Both the position numbers and the translations under genes were made by a program. A model generated the notes under the pieces. It searched no databases. It had not been told where the DNA came from and worked only from the letters and a program-made list of their open reading frames with translations. DNA of 64,000 nt, taken from NCBI RefSeq assembly GCF_014196505.1, contig NZ_JACIDW010000017.1:30471-94470 (forward strand), given 5' to 3'. The DNA comes from Rhizobium metallidurans (GTDB taxonomy: Bacteria; Pseudomonadota; Alphaproteobacteria; Rhizobiales; Rhizobiaceae). Positions 24,207 to 32,904 of this stretch are shown here, one piece after another. How positions within the stretch are numbered: the first letter of the stretch is position 1; each line of letters begins with the position of its first letter.

Positions 24207-24355
24207 CCCCCCTCTGTCCTGCCGGACATCTCCCCCACAGGTGGGGAGATTGGCTGGGCTTGCCCGCTCGCTCCTACTTCAACGTTTGGCGAAGACCTAA
24301 CCGCGAGTCGATCTCCCCCCTTGTGGGGGAGATGCCCGGCAGGGCAGAGGGGGGT
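24207..24355 (-). repeat. 150-bp palindromic repeat with terminal inverted repeats, copy C
   Basis: Same ends as copy B, CCCCCCTCTGTCCTGCCGG and CCGGCAGGGCAGAGGGGGGT. The middle is the reverse complement of that of copy B, with about 85-90 percent identity by eye. Both copies are followed on their right by AAT.C. Confidence 0.85.
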
Positions 24356-24386
24356 AATCCTGGCTCCAATCTCGCTACAAGCCGGC

Positions 24387-25178
24387 CTACTCCACCACCC
24401 CGAACACCGGCCCATACCCGCCATGCCAGGAAAAATCACTGCGCCCCAATTCGCCGCTATAGAACCCCGCACCACCCCCGCCATCGAGAAACAGCGCGTC
24501 CGGGCATTGCAGGCGATCGCGGAAAAGCCGCGCGAAATCGTGAAAGTTGACGGGATCGTCGCTGACCGCGAAACGGACGGTGCCATTGTCGCAGACACCC
24601 ACGCCGCTGCGCCGCGTGCGGTCGCTGGAGCCGGCGATGAAGATCGGGTTGATCCTGTTAGCGATCACCAGCATCGGCCCGGACTGCGTGGCAAGCCTGA
24701 CGTCGGGGCGTAGCTTCATGAAAGTCGCGGTCGGCAGGATGCCCGCGCCCTTGTCGCCGATATAGAATATCCCGTTCGGCTTCTTGTAGAAGTTCGGCAC
24801 CGGACCGCTCGCCGTCGACGCCTTGACGCTTGCCACCGGCCGCAGCTCCCGGCCGTTCTCGACATAGAGGCCGATCGGCGAGAAATCCTCGAGATACATC
24901 CCGGCATTGACGGCGAAGACGAGCGTCTTGCCCTTGGCGGTGACGGCGTCAGCGATGCCGGGGAAGGAGCGGTAGGGCGCGCCGTCGTCGCCTTTCCAGA
25001 AGAGACGCAAGTCAACCTTGGCGGGATCGACGGTGCAGATCACGTAATTGGTGTTCTCGACCGTTTCCCGCGCGCAGGGTCCGGCAAGCACGGGCCGGGC
25101 GGAGCCGACGACAGCGCCAAGCAGGATGGCCATCCCGATGAGGGCGGCGGACAACAGGGCGGATGAACGGAAGAGCAC
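24387..25178 (-). CDS. Secreted phosphodiester glycosidase family protein (NAGPA/DUF2233 domain)
   Basis: A 263-residue exported protein. Signal peptide about residues 1-32 (hydrophobic core LLSAALIGMAILLGAVVG, cleavage near VLAGP). The domain shows FAVNAGMYLEDFSPIGLYV near residue 94, TQSGPMLVIANRIN near 165 and FLDGGGGAGFYSGEL near 232, matching phosphodiester glycosidases that remove exposed sugars from phosphodiester-linked glycans. Periplasmic location is likely. It lies downstream of a small winged-helix-like gene and DUF2093 in the mutL direction, with a 52-bp gap. Confidence 0.88.
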   Translation of the reverse strand: MLFRSSALLSAALIGMAILLGAVVGSARPVLAGPCARETVENTNYVICTVDPAKVDLRLFWKGDDGAPYRSFPGIADAVTAKGKTLVFAVNAGMYLEDFSPIGLYVENGRELRPVASVKASTASGPVPNFYKKPNGIFYIGDKGAGILPTATFMKLRPDVRLATQSGPMLVIANRINPIFIAGSSDRTRRSGVGVCDNGTVRFAVSDDPVNFHDFARLFRDRLQCPDALFLDGGGGAGFYSGELGRSDFSWHGGYGPVFGVVE

Positions 25179-25230
25179 CGGTTCTCGTCCTTTTGCGGTG
25201 TGAGACTGCGAGCCGCCGAAAGGGCCGGCT

Positions 25231-25443
25231 TTAAAGCTTGCGCGCTTCCAGCCGCCGCCTGTCGCGCTCGACGGTCTGGAAGCCCATCGGCGTCAGGCGG
25301 AATTGCCGCTTCTGGAATTCGCCGCGGATTTCGACGAAGCCCTGCGCTTCGGCTTCGTACAAGGTCTTCAGGCCCATCTCCTTGGGAGGCGTCTGCCAAT
25401 CCCGGCCGACGGCGCTGTGCAGCAATGCGATGATCTTGATCAT
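25231..25443 (-). CDS. Small conserved-looking protein, function unknown
   Basis: A 70-residue protein, MIKIIALLHSAVGRDWQTPP onward, with the pattern of a small winged helix: helix, EMGLKTLYEAEAQGFVEI (helix then wing) and RQFRLTPMGFQTVERDRRRL. No family name is certain. GGAG lies six bases before ATG 25443; an in-frame ATG at 25455 is poorer. The frame continues upstream to 25578 but that part is an arginine/proline-rich shadow. It lies 67 bp after DUF2093 on the same strand. Confidence 0.65.
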   Translation of the reverse strand: MIKIIALLHSAVGRDWQTPPKEMGLKTLYEAEAQGFVEIRGEFQKRQFRLTPMGFQTVERDRRRLEARKL

Positions 25444-25510
25444 TGTTTTCTCCATGGCCGAGGCGCTGCTTTGGCGCTGCGCCGTCTCGCCAACGTCGTC
25501 GGGCCCGCGA

Positions 25511-25741
25511 TTACCGCTTCTGGTTCGGCAGCACGCCGGCGCGCTTGTCGGCCTCGAAGGAGGACACGGCGTCGGCATAGGGTTCCTGGCGGGCGACGCT
25601 CCAGTAGCGCAGTTCGTCGAGCGGGATCTGCTTGCCCGTCATGGCGCAGACGACATGGGAACCCGGCGACAGGATCTGAAAATCCGCATCGAGATAGCGT
25701 ATCTTCGCTTCGCGGTTTCCGTTTCCTTCAAACAAGTTCAT
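25511..25741 (-). CDS. DUF2093 domain protein
   Basis: A 76-residue protein beginning MNLFEGNGNREAKIRYLDAD, with FQILSPGSHVVCAMTGKQIP and LDELRYWSVARQEPYAD, the DUF2093 signature. Function is unknown. ATG 25741 has GGAG four bases upstream. It follows mutL by 70 bp on the same strand; the lpxK-DUF2093-mutL neighbourhood recurs in rhizobia. The single Cys and the strand-rich start hint at a small beta-fold, nothing more. Confidence 0.85.
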   Translation of the reverse strand: MNLFEGNGNREAKIRYLDADFQILSPGSHVVCAMTGKQIPLDELRYWSVARQEPYADAVSSFEADKRAGVLPNQKR

Positions 25742-25811
25742 GCGCTCCAATCCTCAAAGCCGACCGTAACAGGATTGCCATACCCCGCAACAGCCGCCAT
25801 TGCCAGCGATT

Positions 25812-27680
25812 TCAGCTCCGGCCGAACAGCCGCTCGATGTCGGAAAGCTTGAGCTCGATATAGGTCGGCCGGCCGTGATTGCACTGTCCGGAGCCCGGCG
25901 TCATCTCCATCTGGCGCAACAGCGCGTTCATCTCCTCCGGCCGCAGCCGTCGTCCCGAGCGCACCGATCCGTGGCACGCCATGGTCGCCGCCACATATTC
26001 GAGCTTGGCCGATAGTCCCGATGCGGTGTCCCACTCGGCGATCTCGTCGGCGAGCTGCTTGATCAGCCCCGAGGCATCGACCTCGCCGAGCATCGCCGGC
26101 GTCTCGCGCACGGCGATGGCGCCCGGCCCGAAACGCTCGATGCCAAGCCCGAGCTCGCCGAACTCGGAGGAAAACTGCATCAGCCGGTCGCAATCCTCTT
26201 CCGGCAGGTCGATGATCTCGGGGATCAGCAGCACCTGCGAGGCCAGTCTCTTGGAGTGCAGCGCCTTGCGCATCGCCTCGAACACCAGCCGCTCATGCGC
26301 GGCGTGCTGGTCGACGATGACAAGCCCGGTTTCGGTCTGCGCCACGATGTAGTTCTCGTGGATCTGCGCGCGCGCCGCGCCGAGCGGGAAGCGCGACGGC
26401 ACCTCGGCCTCGGCGACGGGCGCTGGCGCCATCCATGGCGAAGTCTGCGTGGCTTCGGCCCGGGCCGTCGGCATCGTCAGCCCGTCGAACGATGTCTGTG
26501 GCCGGTCACTGAAACCGTTGCCGGCCGGACGCGGCGGGGAGTGGGAGTAGCCGGCGGGGGCGGAGAAAGGCCGCGACGGCGAGGTCTCGGCGCTCCATTG
26601 CTGCTGCGGTTGCGGTTGCGGCCGGTAGCCGTTCGGCTGGAAGCCGGCGCGGAAGGCGCGCAGCATGCCGTCGGCGCCCGTGGTCGCCGCCCGGCTGCCG
26701 TCGCGCGCCAGCGCCTCGCGGATCGCGCCGACGATCAGCCCGCGCACCAGTTGCGGATCGCGAAAGCGTACGTCCGACTTGGCCGGATGCACATTGACGT
26801 CGACCAGCGCCGGATCGAGCCCGATCGACAGCACCGCCACCGCGTAGCGTCCCGATGGGATCGTCTCGGCATAGGCGCCACGGATCGCCGACAGCACCAG
26901 CTTGTCCTGCACCGGCCGGCCGTTGACGAAGGCATATTGATGCGCCGCGTTGCCGCGGTTGAAGGTCGGCACGCCGGCAAAGCCGGTCAGCGTCACATCC
27001 TCGCGCTCGGCATTGATTTCGATTGCGTTGTCGCGGAAATCCTTGCCGAGGACCTGCGCCATGCGCGCCAGATGGTCGTCGCCGGTCGCGGGAAACTCCA
27101 GCGTCGTGCGGTCGGTGCCCGAGAGCACGAAGCGCACCTGCGGGAAGGCGATCGCCATGCGCTTGACGATCTCGGTGATCGCGCCGGCCTCGGCCTTCTC
27201 CGTTTTCAGGAATTTCAGCCGCGCGGGCGTCGCGAAGAAGAGGTCGCGCACCTCGACGATGGTGCCGGGATTGAGCGCTGATGGCCGCAGATGCTGCAGC
27301 TTGCCGCCCGCCACCGAAATTTCCGCCCCGCCATCGCTGTCGCGGCGGCGGCTCGAAATCGTCAGCCGCGCCACCGAGCCGATAGAGGGCAGCGCCTCGC
27401 CGCGAAAGCCGAGCGTATGGATATCGTCGAGCGTATCGGTGATCTTCGAGGTGCAGTGCCGGCGCACGGCAAGCTCCAGATCGCGCTCGTCCATGCCCGA
27501 GCCGTTGTCGGTCACCCGAAGCAGGCTCTTGCCGCCGCCCGAGGTGGCGATCTCGATACGCGTTGCGCCTGCGTCGAGCGCGTTCTCGATCAGTTCCTTG
27601 GCGGCGCTGGCGGGGCGTTCGATGACCTCGCCGGCGGCGATTTGGTTGATGAGCGTTTCGGAAAGCAGCTTGATCGACAT
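25812..27680 (-). CDS. mutL: DNA mismatch repair protein MutL
   Basis: GHKL-family ATPase linking mismatch recognition by MutS to strand incision. The 622-residue protein starts MSIKLLSETLINQIAAGEVI and has ATP motifs ELIENALDAGATRI, DNGSGM and GFRGEALPSIGSVA in the first 100 residues. A proline/glutamine-rich linker (residues about 350-430) joins the C-terminal dimerisation domain, which holds the endonuclease motif DQHAAHERLVFE and, near the end, CNHGRPTYIEL. MutL is therefore expected to nick DNA itself, as in bacteria without MutH. The start is ATG 27680; the frame extends to 27779 but without family similarity. Confidence 0.97.
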   Translation of the reverse strand: MSIKLLSETLINQIAAGEVIERPASAAKELIENALDAGATRIEIATSGGGKSLLRVTDNGSGMDERDLELAVRRHCTSKITDTLDDIHTLGFRGEALPSIGSVARLTISSRRRDSDGGAEISVAGGKLQHLRPSALNPGTIVEVRDLFFATPARLKFLKTEKAEAGAITEIVKRMAIAFPQVRFVLSGTDRTTLEFPATGDDHLARMAQVLGKDFRDNAIEINAEREDVTLTGFAGVPTFNRGNAAHQYAFVNGRPVQDKLVLSAIRGAYAETIPSGRYAVAVLSIGLDPALVDVNVHPAKSDVRFRDPQLVRGLIVGAIREALARDGSRAATTGADGMLRAFRAGFQPNGYRPQPQPQQQWSAETSPSRPFSAPAGYSHSPPRPAGNGFSDRPQTSFDGLTMPTARAEATQTSPWMAPAPVAEAEVPSRFPLGAARAQIHENYIVAQTETGLVIVDQHAAHERLVFEAMRKALHSKRLASQVLLIPEIIDLPEEDCDRLMQFSSEFGELGLGIERFGPGAIAVRETPAMLGEVDASGLIKQLADEIAEWDTASGLSAKLEYVAATMACHGSVRSGRRLRPEEMNALLRQMEMTPGSGQCNHGRPTYIELKLSDIERLFGRS

Positions 27681-27771
27681 GCCGCCATTTTCGCGGATTC
27701 TCGCGGCCGAGGGAAGGGCGAAAGCGACGCGATAAGGCCTTGTACCTGCGCAAATATTTGGCTGCTTAATG

Positions 27772-27786
27772 TTAAGCACGCCTTAA
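27772..27786 (+). promoter_or_regulatory. Candidate CtrA-binding site
   Basis: TTAA-N7-TTAA (N7 = GCACGCC) fits the core of the CtrA consensus. An extra TTAA half-site lies at 27766-27769, forming GCTTAA/TTAAGC with the first half. It lies 74 bp before the PAS/receiver gene and 92 bp before mutL on the other strand. Confidence 0.5.
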
Positions 27787-27859
27787 GACAAAACTGGCAT
27801 TTTGCCGACAATACCCGCCGCAAAATGCAATCCATTCGGACAGATGTAGGACGCGTAGT

Positions 27860-29578
27860 ATGAGTGCCGGTCGCGATCAAGCGGACACAGCCCCGCGGGA
27901 GGGCGCGGTTGAAACCGCGGCTGGCCTCCAGACGGCGTTGTTCGACGCGGTCTGCGAAAGCCTGTCGTCGGCCTTCATCGTCTATGACAAGACCGATCAC
28001 ATCGTCTTCTGCAGCCGGCAGGTTCTCGATTTCTTCCCGATCTGCGCCGATCTCCTGCAGCCCGGCACGCGGCTGCGGGATTTTTTGAGCGCCGTCTACG
28101 AAACCGGCATCCGCAGCCGTTCGGCCGGCAAGCAGGGCGCGCTCAGCCGCGAGGACTGGCTGTCGCAAAAGATCGCCTCGCACTGGCGCGAACGCTACGA
28201 GGCGGTCGAGCGTTACGGCAACGATTGCTGGGTCGGCTTCCAGAAGCGCCGGCTCGCTAGCGGTTACGGCGTCTGCGTGATCTCCGACATCTCGGAGGCC
28301 AAGAAGCGCGAGGAGCAGTGGCGGCTCGATCTCGAGCGCGTGCAGCTCACCGAGGATATTCTCGACAACCTGCCGTTCCCGCTCTTCGTCAAGGATCGAA
28401 ACCTGACCTACGTCGCCGTCAACGTCGCCTTCTGCGAGAAGTACCAGACGACGGCGGACGAGGTGCTGGGCCGCAAGAGCGCCGAATTGTTCTCGCCAGA
28501 GGTGGCCGCCCGCTTCGAGGAAAGCGACCTCCACGTTCTCGAAACCGGGGAGATGTCGGTGGTCCGCCAGCGCCAGATCGCCCGCGACGGTTCGGAACGC
28601 GAAATCATCTCGCGCAAGCACCGCATCGGCAAGCCGGGGCGCTATTTCCTGATCTCGACCATGCAGGACCTGCCGCGCGAGGGCGGGGATATCGAGGAGT
28701 TCGAGAAGGCGTCGAGCGTCACGACATCGGCCCAGAGCAGCTATCGCCGCGCCTACGTTCCGATGATCGGCGACAGCGAGCGCCGCGAACCGGCCGCCAT
28801 GGAAGCCATCGTGCCCGAGAACTTCTCCGGTCGCCGCATCCTTGTCGTCACCGGCGATATCGCCGCCGAGACCGCGGCGCTGAGGACACTGGCCAAGTAC
28901 GGCTTCGAGGCATGCTCGGTGCGCAACGAGGACGAGGAGGAGCAGTTTCTGGAGATCGCCACGTCGGCCGGCCTGTCGCTCGATCTCGTCATCATCGACA
29001 ATCAGATGGGCATGCGCTGCCTAGAGCTCGCCGAGCAGTACGGCATCTCGTCGCTGGTCATGGACGGCTTCCAGATCTCCACCGAGCTCACCTTCCAGAT
29101 CGCCCGCCATTTCAACCGCAACAATCGCGGCACCATGGCGGAACGGATCGACGGCGACTGGGAGATCATGACATCCGACGATCAGATCGAGCTCGACGTG
29201 CTGGTCGCCGAGGACAACGATATCAACCAGATCGTTTTCTCGCAGATCCTCGAAGGGCTGGGCTATCACTATCGCATCGCCTCCAGCGGCGACGAAGCCG
29301 TGCGCATGTGGACGGAGTACCGGCCGAAAATCGTGCTGATGGATATCTCGCTGCCCGGCTTCAACGGCTTCGAGGCGGCCCGGCTGATCCGCCAGGTGGA
29401 AGGCGATGGCCCGCGCACCCCCATCATCGGCGTGCTCACCCAGGCCTTCGAGCGCGACCGCGCCGAATGCGCCAAGGCCGGCATGGACGACGTGATCATG
29501 AAGCCCGTCAGCCCCGACATTCTCGAAACGGTGTTCCAGAAATTCATGCAACCGGAGGCCAGGCGGGCGTCGCTTTAG
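27860..29578 (+). CDS. PAS-PAS-receiver-receiver signalling protein without kinase domain
   Basis: A 572-residue cytoplasmic regulator. Residues about 25-135 and 155-275 look like PAS domains (AFIVYDKTDHIVFCSRQVL; FPLFVKDRNLTYVAVNVAF, then the ELFSPEVAARFEES PAS core). Residues 330-430 resemble a degenerate receiver with an Asp in LVIIDNQMG but without the conserved Lys. Residues 448-562 are a complete receiver: acidic pair in VAEDNDINQ, phospho-accepting Asp in VLMDISLPG, Thr in GVLTQAF, Lys in VIMKPVS. I see no His phosphotransfer or HATPase domain and no DNA-binding or enzymatic output. It may be a phosphate sink or an adaptor in a phosphorelay. A CtrA-type box lies 74 bp upstream; a GGDEF/EAL gene follows. 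Confidence 0.82.
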   Translation: MSAGRDQADTAPREGAVETAAGLQTALFDAVCESLSSAFIVYDKTDHIVFCSRQVLDFFPICADLLQPGTRLRDFLSAVYETGIRSRSAGKQGALSREDWLSQKIASHWRERYEAVERYGNDCWVGFQKRRLASGYGVCVISDISEAKKREEQWRLDLERVQLTEDILDNLPFPLFVKDRNLTYVAVNVAFCEKYQTTADEVLGRKSAELFSPEVAARFEESDLHVLETGEMSVVRQRQIARDGSEREIISRKHRIGKPGRYFLISTMQDLPREGGDIEEFEKASSVTTSAQSSYRRAYVPMIGDSERREPAAMEAIVPENFSGRRILVVTGDIAAETAALRTLAKYGFEACSVRNEDEEEQFLEIATSAGLSLDLVIIDNQMGMRCLELAEQYGISSLVMDGFQISTELTFQIARHFNRNNRGTMAERIDGDWEIMTSDDQIELDVLVAEDNDINQIVFSQILEGLGYHYRIASSGDEAVRMWTEYRPKIVLMDISLPGFNGFEAARLIRQVEGDGPRTPIIGVLTQAFERDRAECAKAGMDDVIMKPVSPDILETVFQKFMQPEARRASL

Positions 29579-29701
29579 GCGCGGATTGCGTCAACTCCCC
29601 AATTCTTGGGAGGCAAGGCGCGATCATCCAGGGTTGTCGAATATCGAATTTTTAAGACTTGCCAGCCATTCTGCCGGGTATTGGGGAAGCTCTGGATCAG
29701 A

Positions 29702-31060
29702 ATGATGATGTTGGCGGATATGCCATTGGCTCCGGTAAGCCAGAACGAGCTTCAGACGATGGCCTACACCGACCCCCTGACCGGGCTCGGAAACCGCTAT
29801 CGAATGCGCGACCGTATCGCCCAGATCTCGGCAGAGCGCGCCGCCGATCCGGCGCCCTTCACCATCGGTATCGCCAATCTCGACTCGTTCAAGCCGATCA
29901 ACGACCTCTTTGGCTCGGCCGCCGGCGACGAAATTCTCTGTCAGGTTGCCCATCGCCTGAAAGCCTGCATTCCCGATGGCGCCGTCGTCACGCGTCATGA
30001 CGGCGACGAATTCGCCTTCGTCCTGCCGCTGGTCTTCGAGCGGGCCAGCGCCGAGAAGTTCGGCCAGATGATCCGCGAGGTGCTGTCGGCGCCCTACGAT
30101 CTCGGCGACCGCAACGTCCGTCTCTCGGCATCCTTCGGCTTCGCCATCTATCCCTTCGCGGGCGAGGAGTTCGATGAGCTGCTGAAGAGCGCCGAAACCG
30201 CGCTCTATCGGTCCAAGCGCCGCGGCCGCAGCCAGATCACCGTTTACTCGCGCGAGATCGCGCAGGAAATGAAGCGCGCCACGCAGCTCGAGCAGGCGCT
30301 GAGAAACGCCATCATCTCCGATGCCATCGACGTGCATTTTCAGCCGATCGTCTCGCTCGCCAACAACCAGGTGCTCGGTTTCGAGGCGCTGGCCCGCTGG
30401 AACGATCCGGATCTCGGCTTCGTCTCGCCGGGTGTCTTCGTGCCGCTCGCCGAAGAGCGCGGCTTCATCGACGCTCTCTCCGAAACGCTGCTGCGCAAGG
30501 CGGCCGAAGCGGCGCTCTCATGGCCGCGCGAGATGTTCCTGTCCTTCAACCTGTCTTCCGCGCAGTTGATGGATCCGGGCACCAGCGCCAACGTGCTCTC
30601 CATCCTCGGCCGCGTCGGCTTCGATCCGCACCGGCTCGAACTCGAGATCACCGAGACGGCGGTAATGGGCTCGGCCGATACAGCAAACCGCATCATCGCC
30701 GATCTGCGCCAGGCGGGCGTTCGCATCTCGCTCGACGATTTCGGCACCGGCCAGTCCAGCCTCGGCCGCCTGCGCGATTTCATGTTCGACAAGATCAAGA
30801 TCGACCGCGCCTTCGTCTCGCGCATCAACTCCGACCGCGCCTCCGAGCACATCATCAAGGCCATCCTGACCATGTGCGAGGGCCTCGATCTCGAGGTCGT
30901 CGCCGAGGGCATCGAGGATTATTCGGAAGCCGCGAAACTGCGCATGCTCGGCTGCGGCATGGGGCAGGGCTACTATTTCGGCAAACCCGCCGACAGCATC
31001 GCCACGCTGAGGTTCCTGCACGAGAACGAATACGACACCGGCGAACGGGCGATGGCGTAG
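29702..31060 (+). CDS. GGDEF/EAL cyclic-di-GMP turnover protein, degenerate GGDEF
   Basis: A 452-residue protein with an N-terminal diguanylate cyclase-like domain (residues about 15-175) and a C-terminal EAL phosphodiesterase domain (about 195-440). The cyclase motif reads HDGDEF instead of GGDEF, so cyclase activity is uncertain. The EAL domain keeps the key residues: FEALARW, FNLSSAQL, ITETAVM, DDFGTGQSS, KIKID, AEGIED and GQGYYFGKP. Net activity is therefore expected to be c-di-GMP breakdown, possibly with GTP-binding regulation by the first domain. No membrane segment or PAS sensor is seen. I choose the first of three consecutive ATGs (29702); an in-frame TTG at 29606 adds residues of poor quality. 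It follows the PAS/receiver gene by 123 bp. Confidence 0.9.
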   Translation: MMMLADMPLAPVSQNELQTMAYTDPLTGLGNRYRMRDRIAQISAERAADPAPFTIGIANLDSFKPINDLFGSAAGDEILCQVAHRLKACIPDGAVVTRHDGDEFAFVLPLVFERASAEKFGQMIREVLSAPYDLGDRNVRLSASFGFAIYPFAGEEFDELLKSAETALYRSKRRGRSQITVYSREIAQEMKRATQLEQALRNAIISDAIDVHFQPIVSLANNQVLGFEALARWNDPDLGFVSPGVFVPLAEERGFIDALSETLLRKAAEAALSWPREMFLSFNLSSAQLMDPGTSANVLSILGRVGFDPHRLELEITETAVMGSADTANRIIADLRQAGVRISLDDFGTGQSSLGRLRDFMFDKIKIDRAFVSRINSDRASEHIIKAILTMCEGLDLEVVAEGIEDYSEAAKLRMLGCGMGQGYYFGKPADSIATLRFLHENEYDTGERAMA

Positions 31061-31081
31061 CGAGGCATTGGGAAAATACAG

Positions 31082-31118
31082 AATAAAAAGCCGATGGCGC
31101 CCTTTCGGACGCCATCGG
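31082..31118 (-). terminator. Rho-independent terminator of the PRC-barrel gene
   Basis: Read on the minus strand: CCGATGGCG, 10-base loop, CGCCATCGG, then CTTTTTATT. The perfect 9-bp stem and T run lie about 33 bp after the PRC-barrel stop codon. Confidence 0.85.
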
Positions 31119-31150
31119 TTACGCATGCACTGCGACTAACGATGCAGTGT

Positions 31151-31756
31151 TTACTTTGCTGTCGTTGAGCTGGTCGTGGTGTTGTCCATCGTACCAGCAG
31201 CGGGTGCCTTTTCAGCCGACTGCATCTGCAGCGTCTTGAATTCCGGGGCCGCCTTCAGCGTTTCGGCCGTTTCCGAGGTCGTCAGCTTGACGCTGCCGTC
31301 CTGGGTGTTCTGGGCCACGGTGACCTTTTCCATCGGCACGGCGACGTTCTTCTCGCCGATGCCAAGGAAGCCGCCGACACCGATCACGGCCGCGACGAGG
31401 CCGCCATCCTTCTTCATGATCAGGTCGTTGACGTTACCGATGCTTTCGTTCTGGCCATTGTACACGGCCTGGCCGATGTAGGTGTTGGCGCTCACCTGAT
31501 CGGAGGCCTGCTCCGTCAGATAGGTGCCGCCGCCGGCCGCCGCGGTGTCGGTGCTGGCCGCGGGAGCGGGTGCCTGTGCGGCATCACCTGCCGGCTTCAT
31601 GGCGTCCGGCTTCGGCGCTGCCGGGTCGGCCGGTGCCGACATGGACGGTGCGCTCGGCGAGGCCGGCTGGGCAGCGCCCTGCGAGAAAGCGACCGGTGCG
31701 AAGGCCGTGGCAAACAGGGCGCCAGCGGCAACGGTGGTGAGAAGTTTGCGAGTCAT
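31151..31756 (-). CDS. Exported PRC-barrel domain protein
   Basis: A 201-residue protein with a Sec signal peptide (MTRKLLTTVAAGALFATAFA, cleavage near AFSQG), a proline/alanine-rich linker of about 55 residues, and a PRC-barrel domain (residues about 85-175: YIGQAVYNGQNESIGNVNDL, AAVIGVGGFLGIGEKNVAVP). A second short Ala/Thr-rich tail ends TTTSSTTAK. PRC-barrels are small beta-barrels found in photosynthetic reaction centre H subunits and RimM; in rhizobia many periplasmic ones are stress-related, with no known enzyme activity. It is a single-gene unit with its own terminator. Confidence 0.9.
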   Translation of the reverse strand: MTRKLLTTVAAGALFATAFAPVAFSQGAAQPASPSAPSMSAPADPAAPKPDAMKPAGDAAQAPAPAASTDTAAAGGGTYLTEQASDQVSANTYIGQAVYNGQNESIGNVNDLIMKKDGGLVAAVIGVGGFLGIGEKNVAVPMEKVTVAQNTQDGSVKLTTSETAETLKAAPEFKTLQMQSAEKAPAAGTMDNTTTSSTTAK

Positions 31757-31962
31757 ATCGTACCTACTTTCAGTGTCCTTGGGTGATCTCTAGCCGTGCC
31801 TTCCTCTTCTAGCGAGAGGTGTGTCAGCCCGGCTGGTTCGCTAAGTAAATGAATGGGTTGGCTATTGGTTCCCAGAAAAATACACGCAAAAACTGACGAA
31901 ATTTCCGGAACCTTCGCGACCTCACGATCGGGCTGGCGGGCGATCGCCGGGACCCGGCAACG

Positions 31963-31989
31963 AAAAAGGGCGCCCCAAAGGACGCCCTT
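31963..31989 (-). terminator. Rho-independent terminator of the dgo operon
   Basis: On the minus strand AAGGGCG, a 10-base loop and CGCCCTT are followed by TTTTTCG. It lies about 25 bp after the stop codon of the lactonase gene, closing the SDR-dgoK-dgoA-lactonase transcript. Confidence 0.8.
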
Positions 31990-32012
31990 CGAAACACATC
32001 GCGGCCGATGCT

Positions 32013-32900
32013 TCAGAGAATATAGGCCGCGTCGAAAACGCCGCGGACGGTGACGCCGAGCTCGAGCAGCGCGCCGGCATCGGGCTGGTTGGCGCGGGCC
32101 GCGTCGTCGAGGCCTTCCCAGGCGGTGGTGACCGCCAGCCGGTCCGCAGCCGGGCCGATGAAGGCGGGGCAGGAGGGCTGCGCGGCAGGCACCTTGTAGC
32201 GCGCGATGCGCAGGCCATCCGGGCTGTAGCGATCGACGGTGCCGGCACCCCAGCGCGCGTTCCAGATATAGCCGTCGGCATCGACCACGGAACCGTCGAT
32301 CCCGCCGTCTTCCTCCATGCTGTCGACGAGCACGATCGGCTCGCCGGTCGGCAGGCCGGTGTCGCGGTCGACCATCACCCGCATCAGTCGGCTAAGATGC
32401 GTATCGGTGAAATAACCGACGGAGCCATCGGGCGAAAAGCAGATCGAGTTCGGAATGGTGATGCCGCCGAAGAGCTTCGTCACCTTGCCGCGCGCCACGT
32501 GATAGATCGCGCCGGCCTGCGGCTCGGCGCGCTTGCTCATCGTGCTGATCCACAGGCTGCCCGACGGATGCATGCGTCCATCGTTGGAGCGGTTCTCCGG
32601 CCGGTCGTTTTCGAGTGCCGCGTAAAATGTCAGGCCGCCGCTTTCGATATCACGCACGAACAGGCCCTGCTCGGTCGCGAGCAACTGCCGCTTGGCGTCG
32701 ATCCGCGCCAGAACGCTCGCCATCACAGGCAGCGCGTGCACCTTCTTCTCTTCGGTCGAGAGGTTCAGCTCGTGCAATTCCTTGCCGAGAATGTTGAACC
32801 ACCAGATCGTATTGGTATCGGGATCGTAGGTCGGCCCTTCGCCCAGCACCGAATTGGTGCTCGACAAAGTCCGCCCCGCGAACTCATGAATGTCGGTCAT
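32013..32900 (-). CDS. SMP-30/gluconolactonase family sugar lactonase
   Basis: Predicted metal-dependent lactonase with six-bladed beta-propeller fold, 295 residues. Metal and substrate residues appear as LGEGPTYDP near residue 20 (Glu), NDGRMHPSGSLWIST near 102 (Asn) and IDGSVVDADGYIWNARWG near 201 (Asp). From context it would hydrolyse galactono-1,4-lactone (or a related aldonolactone) to the acid. ATG 32900 is four bases after the dgoA stop, so it is translated from the same message. The frame is open 60 bases upstream, inside dgoA, and is not used. Confidence 0.9.
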   Translation of the reverse strand: MTDIHEFAGRTLSSTNSVLGEGPTYDPDTNTIWWFNILGKELHELNLSTEEKKVHALPVMASVLARIDAKRQLLATEQGLFVRDIESGGLTFYAALENDRPENRSNDGRMHPSGSLWISTMSKRAEPQAGAIYHVARGKVTKLFGGITIPNSICFSPDGSVGYFTDTHLSRLMRVMVDRDTGLPTGEPIVLVDSMEEDGGIDGSVVDADGYIWNARWGAGTVDRYSPDGLRIARYKVPAAQPSCPAFIGPAADRLAVTTAWEGLDDAARANQPDAGALLELGVTVRGVFDAAYIL

Positions 32901-32904
32901 ACGC

